From: HK1 sp965220535
GTDB taxonomy: Bacteria; Pseudomonadota; Gammaproteobacteria; HK1
Length of the DNA stretch: 64,000 nucleotides
Assembly: GCA_965220535.1 (NCBI GenBank)
Contig: OZ244833.1
Coordinates: 930,001 to 994,000 of the forward strand
Reading direction: 5' to 3'
Each line of letters begins with the position of its first letter. The stretch's first letter is position 1. Of the stretch, positions 36,089-47,010 are shown piece after piece. Position numbers and translations under genes: made by a program. Under the pieces are notes generated by a model, which saw only the letters and a list, made by a program, of their open reading frames with translations, had not been told where the DNA came from and made no database searches.

Positions 36089-37987
36089 TTACGCAGACGG
36101 ATAGCCGTTCTTTCGCAAAACCGCCTCGATCTCCTCCAAAATCACCGGATCGTCGATCGTCGCCGGCATCTTCCATTCCTCGCCGTCGGCGATCTTGCGC
36201 ATCGTACCGCGCAAGATCTTCCCCGAACGAGTCTTGGGCAAGCGCGGCACCACCACCGCCTTGCGAAAAGCCGCCACCGGCCCGATGCGCTCGCGCACCA
36301 AGCCCACGACCTCCTGCCCGACCTCCCCTTGCGTGCGCTCGCTCCCGGCATTGAGCACCATGAAGCCCAAAGGAACCTGCCCTTTGAGGGCATCGGCCAC
36401 CCCGATCACCGCGCATTCCGCCACCTCCGGATGGGAAGCGAGCACCTCCTCCATCGCCCCCGTCGAAAGACGATGCCCGGCGACATTGATCACGTCATCC
36501 GTACGCGTCATCACGAAGACATAGCCGTCTTCGTCGATGAACCCGGCGTCCCCGGTTTTGTAATAGCCGGGGAATTCCGAAAGATAGGCCTCGACGAAGC
36601 GCTCATCGGCGTTCCACAGGGTCGGCAAAGCACCGGGAGGCAAGGGCAATTTGATCACCAACGCCCCGATCTCGCCCGCAGGCAAAGGGCGAGACTTGTC
36701 ATCGACCACCTGCACATCCATCCCCGGAGCGGGCAGGGTCGGCGACCCCTCCTTGATCGGCAAGAGTTCGATCCCCAGACAATTCGCGCAGATCGACCAC
36801 CCGGTCTCCGTTTGCCACCAATGATCGATCACCGGCACTTCGAGTTTCGATTGCGCCCAGCGCAGGGTATCGGGATCGAGGCGTTCGCCGGCGAGAAAAA
36901 GAGCGCGAAACCCGGAAAGATCGTATTGCCCGATCAAATCCCCTTGGGGGTCTTGCTGGCGTATCGCCCGAAAAGCGGTGGGAGCCGTGAACAGCGTCGA
37001 GACCTTGTGCTCGGCGATCACCCGCCAAAAAGCCCCGGTATCCGGCGTCCCCACCGGCTTGCCCTCGTAGAGAATCGTGGTATTGCCGTTGAGCAAAGGG
37101 GCGTAGCAGATATAGGAATGACCGACGACCCAGCCGACATCGGAAGCGGCCCAAAAAACCTCCCCCGGCTCCACCCCGTAAATATTCTTCATCGTCCATT
37201 TCAAAGCCACAGCATGACCGCCGTTATCGCGCACCACCCCCTTGGGCTGCCCGGTGGTGCCCGAGGTATAGAGAATATAAAGAGGATCCGTGGCCGCCAC
37301 CGGAACGCAAGCGTGCGGCTGCGCTGCCGACATCGCCTCTTGCCAATCGACATCACGCCCCGCCACCGTTTCGCACGCAGCGGTATCGCGTTGAAAGATC
37401 ACGCAAAAATCGGGCTTGTGAACGGCATGATCGATCGCCCCGTCGAGCAGTGGCTTGTATTCCACCACCCGCCCGGGCTCGATCCCGCAAGAGGCCGAGA
37501 CGATCGCCTTCGGCTTCGCATCGTCGATACGCACCGCAAGTTCGTTGGCCGCGAACCCCCCGAAAACCACCGAATGCACCGCCCCGATACGAGCGCAGGC
37601 AAGCATCGCGACGATTGCCTCCGGGATCATCGGCATATAGATGATCACCCGATCCCCCTTGCCGACCCCGCGAGCGGCCAACACCCCGGCGAAGCGAGCG
37701 ACCTCGTCGCGCAACTCAAGATAGGTGAATCGACGACAAGTACCGGTGATCGGACTGTCGTAAATCAGCGCATCCTGCGCCCCGCGCCCGTTCTCCACAT
37801 GAATATCAAGAGCGTTATAGCAAGTATTCAGTTCCCCCCCGACAAACCAACGCGCACTCGGAGAAGCCGAATCATCAAGCACCCGCTCCCAAGGCCGAGA
37901 CCAAGAAAGGGCAGAAGCCGCCTCCCCCCAAAAAGATTCGGGATCCGAAAGCGAACGAGCATGAATCTCTGCATAGCGTCCAGCCAT
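36089..37987 (-). CDS. prpE: Propionate-CoA ligase
   Basis: An AMP-forming acyl-CoA synthetase that activates propionate. The 632-residue length fits PrpE. Visible motifs are the P-loop-like YTSGTTGQPKGVV (about residue 240), DHWWQTETGWSI, YKTGDAGFIDEDGY, TRTDDVINVAGHRLSTG, and the acetylation-site lysine in TRSGKILRGTMRKIADG. The Trp-rich acyl pocket resembles propionyl- rather than acetyl-CoA synthetase, and the neighbouring methylmalonyl pathway supports propionate as substrate. It is the first gene of the minus-strand pathway, 135 bases upstream of the mutase gene. Confidence 0.93.
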   Translation of the reverse strand: MAGRYAEIHARSLSDPESFWGEAASALSWSRPWERVLDDSASPSARWFVGGELNTCYNALDIHVENGRGAQDALIYDSPITGTCRRFTYLELRDEVARFAGVLAARGVGKGDRVIIYMPMIPEAIVAMLACARIGAVHSVVFGGFAANELAVRIDDAKPKAIVSASCGIEPGRVVEYKPLLDGAIDHAVHKPDFCVIFQRDTAACETVAGRDVDWQEAMSAAQPHACVPVAATDPLYILYTSGTTGQPKGVVRDNGGHAVALKWTMKNIYGVEPGEVFWAASDVGWVVGHSYICYAPLLNGNTTILYEGKPVGTPDTGAFWRVIAEHKVSTLFTAPTAFRAIRQQDPQGDLIGQYDLSGFRALFLAGERLDPDTLRWAQSKLEVPVIDHWWQTETGWSICANCLGIELLPIKEGSPTLPAPGMDVQVVDDKSRPLPAGEIGALVIKLPLPPGALPTLWNADERFVEAYLSEFPGYYKTGDAGFIDEDGYVFVMTRTDDVINVAGHRLSTGAMEEVLASHPEVAECAVIGVADALKGQVPLGFMVLNAGSERTQGEVGQEVVGLVRERIGPVAAFRKAVVVPRLPKTRSGKILRGTMRKIADGEEWKMPATIDDPVILEEIEAVLRKNGYPSA

Positions 37988-38880
37988 AACACCCCCTTTT
38001 CAATATCCAGCGCGCTCGACCCCACCCCCACCAATCTCGCGCGATTACCCCTTTCCGACCGACGCACCCCAAGGAGGAGAACAAACCCGAAACGCCGATC
38101 GACCAAGACAGAACGATATATATAGCATACCCTCGTATTTCGCTTGCGATCACCGGTCTTCCCGACGAGCCGTAGGGCACGAGGGGCGAAATCGACCTTG
38201 GCGAGCGGGCCGCACCTTGCCGTAACGGGGCCACACCCGATTCCTCCGGCATTTCTCCGCTGCGGTAAAAAAAGGAGGATTCCACCGCAACCCTAGGCGA
38301 ATCTCGCCACCATCTTCGGATCGGCGGGCAAAGACGCACCTCATCCGGTCGCGAAATTCAAAGAACGCGTGCTGCCGAACGAAATCCATACCCTCAATCG
38401 CGAAGGCGAGACTGTGTTCGCCAGACCATCCGAATTCTTAGCCCCGTAAATATGTGAGTTGACCCTCGAACTGCCCCCAAGATCCGTATATTTTCGATGA
38501 ATTGAAGACAAAAACAAGAAAAATGGTGTTGAATACGACGATTTCCGGTGTCAAAAATCTCATCTTGGGCCATAATACCGCTGCTCCCGAAGGAAGAGGA
38601 TGTCGTATCCTGAATGTGGAAAGTGGAAAGAGGCGTTGGACGAGACCCTGTCCACCTCTCCCCAATTGAACGGAAAGTCTTGCGGATTCGCTACAAAGCA
38701 GCACACGCCTTGAATGGAGTCAACAGGTGGTTCAATACGACTGAGGGGTAGATCCGTCAGATCATGTCCAATTCCCAGCAGAAAAGTACATGATCCGCAC
38801 CATTCTGACAAAATGCGGGTACTTCATCAGGTTCGGTGATGAGATCGTATACAAGCACCAACACATAAGATCAAACGGCA
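37988..38880. other. Gap between prpE and the BREX locus
   Basis: No complete gene is visible in these 893 bases. A start-less open frame at 38297-38449 on the plus strand (with KFKERVLPNEIHTLNREGE, ending in TAA) looks like the C-terminal scrap of a protein. On the minus strand an AT-rich CTATATATAT near 38115-38125 could be part of the prpE promoter. Composition becomes less GC-rich from about 38450 onward, marking the edge of the acquired region. Confidence 0.45.
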
Positions 38881-39393
38881 GTGGTGACACAACACTCGGC
38901 AGACAGTCTTCTTGTAGACCAAATCCGGCGTCTCATCCCAAAGGCGACGGAGTTCTACCACCAGATTATCTTGGTCGTGGGGCCTTCAGGTGCGGGAAAA
39001 TCCGAAGCATTGCGATGGGTCTCCAAGCGAACCGGCACGCCTCTGGTGAACATCAATCTGGAGCTGTCTCGACGCCTGCTCGATCTAACCGAACGACAAC
39101 GTAAGTTTCAAGCCTCGCGACTCGTCAACGAACTAGTCGCGGAAGCGACTGTACAACATGGCGTGAAGGGAACGGTGATTCTTGATAACACTGAAATTCT
39201 CTTCGATGTCAGCTTGGCAATTGAGCCGCTCCAACTGCTCAAAGATGTTTCGCGGAACAAGACACTGATCATCGCGTGGCGCGGGCGCGTAGACGGCGAC
39301 AATCTTGAATACGCGTACCCTGGACACAATGAATACCGGTGCTATCCCACAGGAGATCTAGCGATCATCTTGGCGGACAATCCGGACTCTTGA
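38881..39393 (+). CDS. brxF: BREX type 3 P-loop protein BrxF
   Basis: A small cytosolic P-loop protein characteristic of type 3 BREX phage-defence loci; its precise role in the family is not established. The 170-residue product has a Walker A (GPSGAGKSEAL, about residues 34-44), LNELVAE-type helices and a Walker B-like GTVILDNTEILF. Its small size and position directly before brxC match type 3 BREX. The GTG at 38881 (or 38884) has only a weak ribosome site. The gap to brxC is 30 bases. Confidence 0.85.
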   Translation: MVTQHSADSLLVDQIRRLIPKATEFYHQIILVVGPSGAGKSEALRWVSKRTGTPLVNINLELSRRLLDLTERQRKFQASRLVNELVAEATVQHGVKGTVILDNTEILFDVSLAIEPLQLLKDVSRNKTLIIAWRGRVDGDNLEYAYPGHNEYRCYPTGDLAIILADNPDS

Positions 39394-39423
39394 ACAAGGG
39401 TCGTTAACAAGAGGCTATTGTAA

Positions 39424-42400
39424 GTGAACTACGAAGATTTGATCCAGTTTGAGCCTATAGAATCGGTAGTTCAGCTGCGAGATGCTGATGAGGCCGATGC
39501 AGCACGCCAGCTGGTCAGCACTTATGTGATCTCTGCCGAAATGAGCGAGAAACTCACCAACCTCGTCATACCTCAGCTGCAATTCGAAAAACCCCACGAC
39601 AACCGAGGCCTGTTGGTTGTCGGAAACTACGGCACAGGTAAATCCCACTTGATGTCGGTAATCTCGGCGGTCGCTGAAAACCGGGATCTAGCAAACTCAC
39701 TAACAGATACCGACGTTGCCGGAGCCGTCAAGAGTATCAGCGGTCGCTTCAAAGCCGTTCGAACCGAGATTGGCACGACTAAGATGAGCCTGAGAGATAT
39801 TCTTGTCGCCAATCTTGAGGAACGATTGGAAAACCTAGGCGTGTCCTATTCATTTCCCGATATCAACACCGTCCCGAACCACAAACCCGCTTTTGAGGAC
39901 ATGATGGTAGCATTCCATTGCAGATACCCAGACCACGGCCTACTCTTGGTAGTTGACGAGATGCTCGATTTCCTTAGGACACGAAAAGATCAGGATTTGA
40001 TATTCGATCTCAGCTTCCTGCGCGAGATCGGCGAAGTCTGTAAAAACCTACGCTTCCGATTCATTGCAGGCGTACAAGAAGCTATCTTTGACAGCCCAAG
40101 ATTCTCGTTCGCCGCCGATAACATCCGACGGGTGAAGGATCGTTTTGAGCAAATACTCATAGCCCGCAATGATGTAAAATTCGTGGTCTCCGAGCGGCTA
40201 CTCAAGAAGTCCGAAGAACAGCAAATCAATATCCGCGAATATCTAACACCCTTTGCCAAGTTCTATGGAGAGATGAATGAACGCATAGAGGAGTTTGTAC
40301 GCCTTTTTCCGATCCATCCGAATTACATCGAAACCTTCGAGAGAGTAAGGGCGATTGAGAAGCGTGAGGTTCTAAGAACGCTGTCACTGGCAATAAAAAC
40401 TCTCGTGAACAAGACAGTACCAGACGACCATCCTGGCTTGATCGCCTACGACAAATACTGGTCGTCCTTACGGGAGAATCCATCCTTCCGAGCAGTACCC
40501 GACATCAAAGCCGTGATCGAATGTAGCCAAGTGCTTGAATCACGCGTCCAGCAAGCATTCACGCGCCCGACTTATAAACCGATGGCACTCCGAATCATCC
40601 ATGCTCTATCCGTACACCGACTGACCACCGGCGATATCCACTCCAATCTAGGCGCCACCCCGTCTGAACTCAGAGATACTTTGTGCCTCTATCAGATTGG
40701 TATTGAAGATCTAGGCGGCGATCCGGCAGAAGATCTGCTCTCACAAGTGGAAACAGTCTTAGGGGAAATCCATAAGACAGTGAGTGGGCAGTTCATCTCT
40801 AAGAATAGAGATAACAGCCAGTACTTCCTTGACCTGAAGAAGACAGACGACTTCGATGCCCTGATCGAGGCATGCGCCGAAAGTTTGGATCCTTCGAAAC
40901 TAGATCGGTACTACTACGAGGCACTGAAGCGCGTCATGGAATGTACCGATCAGACCTACGTCATGGACTACAAGATATGGCAGCATGAAATCGAGTGGTT
41001 AGAGCGCAAGGCGGCACGCCAAGGCTACCTTTTCTTCGGAGCGCCTAATGAACGCTCAACCGCCATTCCTCCACGCGACTTCTACTTGTACTTTATCCAG
41101 CCCAACGATCCCCCGCACTACAAGGATGAAAAGAAATCTGACGAGGTATTCCTAAAGCTAGCAGGCACCGATGATGAATTCCACGAAGCACTCAGAAATT
41201 ATGCTGCAGCACTTGATCTAGCCGCTACGTCATCCGGACACGCGAAATCTATTTACGAGTCGAAGGCATCCGACTTCCTGCGAGATCTCGTCAATTGTTT
41301 GCAAACACATGCGATCAGATCCTTTCAGGTGAGTTACCAAGGCCGCACAAAGTCGATCACCGAGTGGACAAAGGATCGTTCGATTCGTGAGATGTCCGGT
41401 ATCGGCACTCAAGAGCGCATCAATTTTCGGGATTTGATCAACACCGTCGCCAGCATCTGTCTAGAAGGGCACTTCCAAGATCTGGCACGAGAATATCCCT
41501 CCTTTTCGGTGCTCATCACGGGCACAAATCGACAGCAGGCCGCACAAGATGCATTGCGCATGATTGCAGGGCAATCACAGACCAAGCAAGCCATAGCAGT
41601 ACTTGATGCACTTGACCTGTTGGATAACGAGCACTTGGACCCAAATCAGTCGAAATACGCCAATCATGTATTGGATATCATCAAGAAGAAGGGCCACGGC
41701 CAAGTTGCCAATCGATCAGAGTTAATTCATGATATTTTGGGCGTTGAGTACATGGAACCCAAAAACCTACGACTCGAGCCAGAATGGGCCGTAGTCGTAT
41801 TGGCAACCCTAGTCCATTCGGGAGATATCGTGCTGACAATACCCGGAAAAAAATTCAACGCAACAGAACTAAGATTACTGGCGTCGACCAGCATTGACGA
41901 TCTGATCCAATTCAAACACATTGAGGCGCCAAAGGACTGGGATCTCCCGGCTATTAAGGCTATGTTCAATCTGCTCGGGTTGGCACCGGGCTTGGCACAA
42001 ATCGTAACGCAAGGTAAGGATAGTCCAGTACGAGAACTCCAGGCGGCTGTGGCCCAAACAGTCAAGAGGCTCACGATTTCTCAGCAGAGACTCCAAGTCG
42101 GTCTGACTTTTTGGGGCCGCAGTCTATTAGGCGAAGACGATCTAACCGTACTACGCAAAAAATTGACGGAAACAAAAACCTTCTTAGAATCACTGCAAGC
42201 GTACAGTAATCCAGGCAAGCTCAAGAATCTTCGTTACGACGTACAAGAAATCACCAGTCGCCGCGATGGACTAAAAGCTTTGGATGATGTCGAGGCTCTC
42301 CAAGACATTATCAGCAACATAGGATCACAGACTTCTTATCTAGAAAAAGCAGAAGTTCTTTTGCCAAATGATCATCCTTGGGTGAGTAAAATGAATTCCG

Positions 42401-43155
42401 CACGAGAGGATATACTTAAAGGCTTAAAGGGAGCTAGAAATCGTAACCAAGCGAAATTCAGACAGCAACTAAGTCATAATCTGACGACGCTCAAGAAGGA
42501 ATACATCCAAGCCTATCTGAAACTGCATGCCCGAGTCCGTCTTGGTGCCAACGAAACTAAGCGCCAGATATCCTTACAGCAGGACGAACGTGTGAAAATG
42601 CTTGATAAACTATCAGCCATCGATCTTATGCCAGTACAGCACTTTGTGGACTTCAAGAACAATCTCAATAGTCTCAAGAGTTGCTTTAAACTAACGGAAA
42701 TCGATCTTGAAGTATCAACGATTTGTCCTCACTGTGGATTCAAGCCAGATGCGGCTCCGATCGGACAATCGATCGGTAATACACTCAATCAACTGGACAT
42801 CGATCTTGATAAGCTAATCGTAGACTGGAATCATACTCTATTGGTCAACATCAATGACCCCACGACCAAAAGGAATCTAGGGTTGCTAAAGAATAAGAAT
42901 CGGATGCTAATCGATAAGTTCATTGAAGACAAGAATCTCCCAGCCGATCTGTCTCAGGATTTCGTTCAGGCATTAAAAGAGATTCTATCCGGACTGATCA
43001 AGATATCAGCAACCTCTAAAGGGATTCGCGAGGCCTTGCTGTCTGGTGGATCACCCACAACACTGGCAGAGACGAAGAAACGCTTCGAGGACTATCTCGA
43101 TCGGCTCGCCAAAGGCAAAGAACCGGACAAAGTCCGAATTGTTTTGGAGAAATAG
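39424..43155 (+). CDS. brxC: BREX ATPase BrxC (DUF6079 type)
   Basis: The large ATPase core of BREX. The 1,243-residue protein has Walker A GNYGTGKS (residues 67-74), Walker B LLLVVDEMLDFL (about 174-186), a long helical region, coiled-coil segments between about 900 and 1080, and a single CPHCGFKPD zinc-type pair near residue 1101. Known BrxC/PglY proteins are of this size and organisation and are required for restriction of phage; the mechanism is not settled. GTG 39424 is the start. It is followed after five bases by the methyltransferase gene. Confidence 0.9.
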   Translation: MNYEDLIQFEPIESVVQLRDADEADAARQLVSTYVISAEMSEKLTNLVIPQLQFEKPHDNRGLLVVGNYGTGKSHLMSVISAVAENRDLANSLTDTDVAGAVKSISGRFKAVRTEIGTTKMSLRDILVANLEERLENLGVSYSFPDINTVPNHKPAFEDMMVAFHCRYPDHGLLLVVDEMLDFLRTRKDQDLIFDLSFLREIGEVCKNLRFRFIAGVQEAIFDSPRFSFAADNIRRVKDRFEQILIARNDVKFVVSERLLKKSEEQQINIREYLTPFAKFYGEMNERIEEFVRLFPIHPNYIETFERVRAIEKREVLRTLSLAIKTLVNKTVPDDHPGLIAYDKYWSSLRENPSFRAVPDIKAVIECSQVLESRVQQAFTRPTYKPMALRIIHALSVHRLTTGDIHSNLGATPSELRDTLCLYQIGIEDLGGDPAEDLLSQVETVLGEIHKTVSGQFISKNRDNSQYFLDLKKTDDFDALIEACAESLDPSKLDRYYYEALKRVMECTDQTYVMDYKIWQHEIEWLERKAARQGYLFFGAPNERSTAIPPRDFYLYFIQPNDPPHYKDEKKSDEVFLKLAGTDDEFHEALRNYAAALDLAATSSGHAKSIYESKASDFLRDLVNCLQTHAIRSFQVSYQGRTKSITEWTKDRSIREMSGIGTQERINFRDLINTVASICLEGHFQDLAREYPSFSVLITGTNRQQAAQDALRMIAGQSQTKQAIAVLDALDLLDNEHLDPNQSKYANHVLDIIKKKGHGQVANRSELIHDILGVEYMEPKNLRLEPEWAVVVLATLVHSGDIVLTIPGKKFNATELRLLASTSIDDLIQFKHIEAPKDWDLPAIKAMFNLLGLAPGLAQIVTQGKDSPVRELQAAVAQTVKRLTISQQRLQVGLTFWGRSLLGEDDLTVLRKKLTETKTFLESLQAYSNPGKLKNLRYDVQEITSRRDGLKALDDVEALQDIISNIGSQTSYLEKAEVLLPNDHPWVSKMNSAREDILKGLKGARNRNQAKFRQQLSHNLTTLKKEYIQAYLKLHARVRLGANETKRQISLQQDERVKMLDKLSAIDLMPVQHFVDFKNNLNSLKSCFKLTEIDLEVSTICPHCGFKPDAAPIGQSIGNTLNQLDIDLDKLIVDWNHTLLVNINDPTTKRNLGLLKNKNRMLIDKFIEDKNLPADLSQDFVQALKEILSGLIKISATSKGIREALLSGGSPTTLAETKKRFEDYLDRLAKGKEPDKVRIVLEK

Positions 43156-43160
43156 GCATA

Positions 43161-45944
43161 ATGAGTAAACATCGATCCGATTTATTGGCGAAGGAGCGGG
43201 AGCTCTACAAGAAGGTAGAGTGCCTTGGTAGAACATTCGAGACCGATAAGGAGCGACGAGATTATTATTCGCAAAGGCTTAGAGAGTATTTCAGAGATCC
43301 AATATTCCGATCGCAGATATCCTTTCCTATTGGGGATGAGGATGATATCATCGCGTTGTCGGATCCTCCCTTCTATACGGCGTGCCCTAATCCCTTTATC
43401 GGCGAATTCCTTGAATATTTCGGTCGTCGTTATGAGTCTTCTGAAGTCTATAGCAGAGAGCCTTTTGCAGCTGACGTTAGTGAAGGAAAAAATGACCCGG
43501 TCTACAACGCACACTCTTATCACACCAAAGTGCCTTACAAGGCTATTTTGCACTATATCCTCCACTATACAAATCCTGGAGATGTGGTTTTTGATGGATT
43601 CTGTGGAACAGGGATGACTGGCATTGCTGCATCGGCGTGCTCAGATAAAAACTCTGTAGAATCTCTTGGATACAGAGTTGATTCTAACAGCAACGTCTAT
43701 AATCATGAAGGTATTCACATATCAAAGATGGGGAACCGCTCTAGTGTGTTATGCGACTTGTCTCCTATCGCGACATTTATCGCAGCGAATCTAAATCGTC
43801 CAGCGGATCGAGGAACATTTCAGCACTATGCTGAAAAAATTATGGGAGAAGTCTGGAAAGAATGCGGATGGATGTATGAGACAACGGATCCAAAATCTCA
43901 TCAAAAAGGTATGATGAACTATGTAGTTTGGTCAGATGTACTTCTTTGTCCAGAATGTGGTACAGAATTCGTATATTGGGATGTCGCTGTAGAGCATAAG
44001 AAGAACTTAATAAAAGATCGATACGACTGCCCTAGCTGTTCTATTGAGCTATCTCGGAAAGAGTTAACTCGTAAATTTGAGACGATTTACGATTTCGAGA
44101 TTGGACAAACTATCCGACGACCTCAGCAAATACCTGTCCTAATAAATTATTCTATCGAAAAAAAGCGGTTTGAAAAACGTCCGGATAACTCAGACTTTGA
44201 TTTATTGGACAGATTATATCAAAATGCTATTCCTTATCCTGTACCCGTCGATCTGATGATGTTTAAAGGAACTAACTGGGGAGACCAGTTTCGCGGTTGT
44301 CATGTTGGCACTACGCATGTTCACCATTTTTATACGAAAAGGAATCTATGGATACTAGCATCGATATTCTCTAAAATTTTATCTATGCCAAATAGTGTTC
44401 GAAATATGCTTATCGCATGGTTCACAGGCTCACAATCACGATTGACTCGGCTGAACAGATATATGCCAAATCATGGGCGACATGTTGGTCCACTATCTGG
44501 AACTTACTATATGAGTTCCCTACCCACTGAAATTTCTCCCTTCTATTTTCTAAACAGTAAGATATCGGATTTTTCGAAGATTAATATGTTACTCGAATCA
44601 AACTCTATCGTATCGACGACTTCAGTCAGTCAATCTAGCCTTCCGGATAATTCTATTGACTACATCTTCACAGATCCACCATTCGGAGATAATTTGCCCT
44701 ATTCGGAATTGAATTTTCTATGGGAATCATGGCTCAAAGTCTATACGAATAACCACGAAGAGGCTATCGTTAGTAAGTCGCAACGAAAAGATATTCAGGA
44801 ATACACTAGCTTAATGAAAAAGTGTTTCCATGAATATTATCGCGTATTAAAACCTGGCCGCTGGCTGACTGTGGAATTTCATAATTCACGAAATGCAGTA
44901 TGGAACGCAATACAAGAAGCGGTGGGTGCGGTTGGATTTGTAATTTCAGATGTACGAACCTTGGACAAAAAGAAGGGCACTACGAAACAGCTTTCCTATA
45001 CCAGTGGAGCTGTAAAACAGGATTTAGTGATTTCCGCATATAAACCAACGATGGATCTTGAAGAATCTTTTAGATTAGGTGCGGGTACTGAAAATGCCAT
45101 GTGGAATTTTGTTAGAGAACATTTGGAGAAGTTACCGGTATTTGTCACTAAGGATAGAATGACGGAAGTTATCTCAGAACGACAGAGCTATCTGTTGTTT
45201 GATCGCATGGTTGCGTTTCACGTTCAACGTGGAATAAGAGTGCCGTTTTCGGCAGCTGAATTCTATACTGGACTAGAAGAGAGATTCGTATTTCGCGATT
45301 CGATGTGTTTTCTTCCTACCCAAATTGCTGAGTACGACAAAAAGCGACTGACCGTACGGAATATCTTGCAATTGCAGCTTTCTGTCTCAGACGAGGCATC
45401 GGCGATTCAGTGGCTTAAGCAGCAGTTGACGAGGAAGCCACAGACTTTTCAGGATTTACAACCACAATTTCTCAAGGAGACTGGAGGTTGGCAAAAGCAT
45501 GAACAACGACTCGAATTGTCCGAATTGCTTGAACAAAATTTTCTTCGCTATGACGGGAAGGGAGATATCCCAAACCAGATTCATAGCCATCTTTCGACAA
45601 ATTATAAAGGGTTGAGGAATTTGCCCAAAAATCACACTCGTCTGCGATTAAAGGGGCGACATCGATGGTATGTGCCAGATCCTAGCAAATCCGGAGATTT
45701 AGAGAAGCTACGGGAACGTGCCTTGCTAAGGGAATTTAAAATCTATCAAGAAACAAAGCAAAGGCATCTAAAGCTGTTCAGACTGGAATCCCTGCGAGCA
45801 GGCTTTAAAAAGGCTTGGCAAGAGCGTGACTATGCAACGATTCTTTCAGTTTCTCAAAAGATCCCCGAGAACGTACTCCAAGAAGATTCCAAGCTTTTAA
45901 TGTGGTACGATCAAGCATTAAATCGTACTGGTAAAAAGAGATAA
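43161..45944 (+). CDS. pglXI: BREX type 3 DNA adenine methyltransferase PglXI
   Basis: A predicted N6-adenine DNA methyltransferase that marks host DNA and distinguishes it from phage DNA. In the 927 residues, motif I is VVFDGFCGTGMTG (about 141-153) and motif IV is TDPPFGDNLPYSE (about 503-515). Between them a zinc-ribbon-like insert has CPECG (about 264) and CPSC (about 290). The C-terminal 250 residues are likely the target-recognition and effector part. The gene is visibly more AT-rich than its neighbours, suggesting an origin different from the rest of the chromosome. In type 3 BREX the helicase gene brxHII normally follows; here an IS remnant does. Confidence 0.88.
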   Translation: MSKHRSDLLAKERELYKKVECLGRTFETDKERRDYYSQRLREYFRDPIFRSQISFPIGDEDDIIALSDPPFYTACPNPFIGEFLEYFGRRYESSEVYSREPFAADVSEGKNDPVYNAHSYHTKVPYKAILHYILHYTNPGDVVFDGFCGTGMTGIAASACSDKNSVESLGYRVDSNSNVYNHEGIHISKMGNRSSVLCDLSPIATFIAANLNRPADRGTFQHYAEKIMGEVWKECGWMYETTDPKSHQKGMMNYVVWSDVLLCPECGTEFVYWDVAVEHKKNLIKDRYDCPSCSIELSRKELTRKFETIYDFEIGQTIRRPQQIPVLINYSIEKKRFEKRPDNSDFDLLDRLYQNAIPYPVPVDLMMFKGTNWGDQFRGCHVGTTHVHHFYTKRNLWILASIFSKILSMPNSVRNMLIAWFTGSQSRLTRLNRYMPNHGRHVGPLSGTYYMSSLPTEISPFYFLNSKISDFSKINMLLESNSIVSTTSVSQSSLPDNSIDYIFTDPPFGDNLPYSELNFLWESWLKVYTNNHEEAIVSKSQRKDIQEYTSLMKKCFHEYYRVLKPGRWLTVEFHNSRNAVWNAIQEAVGAVGFVISDVRTLDKKKGTTKQLSYTSGAVKQDLVISAYKPTMDLEESFRLGAGTENAMWNFVREHLEKLPVFVTKDRMTEVISERQSYLLFDRMVAFHVQRGIRVPFSAAEFYTGLEERFVFRDSMCFLPTQIAEYDKKRLTVRNILQLQLSVSDEASAIQWLKQQLTRKPQTFQDLQPQFLKETGGWQKHEQRLELSELLEQNFLRYDGKGDIPNQIHSHLSTNYKGLRNLPKNHTRLRLKGRHRWYVPDPSKSGDLEKLRERALLREFKIYQETKQRHLKLFRLESLRAGFKKAWQERDYATILSVSQKIPENVLQEDSKLLMWYDQALNRTGKKR

Positions 45945-46009
45945 GATAAGCAGTGCATGTGTAACACCCTAGGGTTATTGAGACACTTTTGAATCTTATG
46001 CGGCCGCCG

Positions 46010-47000
46010 GGATCTCGTCCATCATCCCTCCTATTGCCTTCGGGAGAACGGGCAAAGGACAGCGACGAGGCGATTCCCAGTCAAGCGACCTCGTTTTGGA
46101 AGTCGCGACTGATGGACTGCGACCCATTGTCATGGCGGATGGTCAACCCCGTCGCTACCCCTTCACCGATGGCTCCGAAGCATTCCCGCACCCCTTGGCG
46201 GACCGGTTCCAACGCTTCGAAGCGCGTGCCTCGCGTGGCCGCGTGCTTAACCTGCGCAACTCGCCGAACAATGGTCGACCGCCACGAACACGCAGACCTG
46301 CTGCCCGTTCCCGAGAAGGATCGTCGTCATGTCCGTGCCCCACATCTCATTGACCCTCAAAGGCACGATGGTTCCATCATGAGCCCGAGGGCCACGCTGC
46401 GGCCCTCGGCATGGCTTGGCAAGCAAGCCGTTCTCGCACATCAGTCGCAAAACCCGCGTCTGCGAGGTACGAATCTCCTCATAACGCAAGCGTGCTCACA
46501 CTTTGCAATAGCCCTCGCCATGGAGCGGACTGGCCTTGATCACCTGCCTGATCTCTTCGACCGGTTCCGGATCGGGCATCTGCCCGCATGGGCCGGGCCA
46601 GAGGCGCGAGGCTTGGTTATCCGATTACGGTTTCAGACCACGGTATACGCTGGAGAGACTCATCTTCCAGACTCCGGCAGCCCCGCGAGACACCGTAGAT
46701 CTTTCTCGTGAAGATCGACAGAGCGGTGCTCATCGCTTTGACCTGCGCCTGCCAAAAGGGCGGCCAGATTCCATCCTCTCGATCTTCTCGTCAAGAAGCT
46801 CGTTGACCATGGTGATCTCGCCCACCTTGGCGTGCAGTCGGGCGATCTCCACGTCTCGGGCGTCTCGAGCCCGAGACTGCAGGCTATACAGACTCGTTTC
46901 GATAACCTTCTCTCGCCAGCGGCTAACATCGGCTGCCGAAACCCCGAAACTCCGGGCGACCAGTCCCACGTCCTCACCGTGAATCACCCGCAGCGCAGCT
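46010..47000 (-). mobile_element. Decayed IS3-family insertion element
   Basis: Read on the minus strand, 46730-46987 encodes most of an IS3 orfA (SFGVSAADVSRWREK, then EIARLHAKVGEITMVNELLD). Then 46247-46489 encodes part of orfB (YEEIRTSQTRVLRLMCENGL, RAHDGTI, NEMWGTDMTT, FVAVDHCSA). Near 46070-46150 the integrase core continues (LTIRHDNGSQ, then LGIASSLSFARSPEGN) with an in-frame stop between. Several frameshifts and stops are present, and the C-terminal third of the integrase is missing. I find no matching terminal inverted repeats, so the element is dead. It sits exactly where brxHII would be expected. Confidence 0.85.
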
Positions 47001-47010
47001 TCTTCGCTTC

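Noticed and set aside
36329..38125. 598-codon plus-strand frame opposite prpE
   Set aside because: Shadow of prpE; His/Pro/Arg-rich without motifs.
46010..47000. Intact IS3 element with terminal inverted repeats
   Set aside because: The integrase C-terminus is missing, frames are broken and the ends do not match each other.
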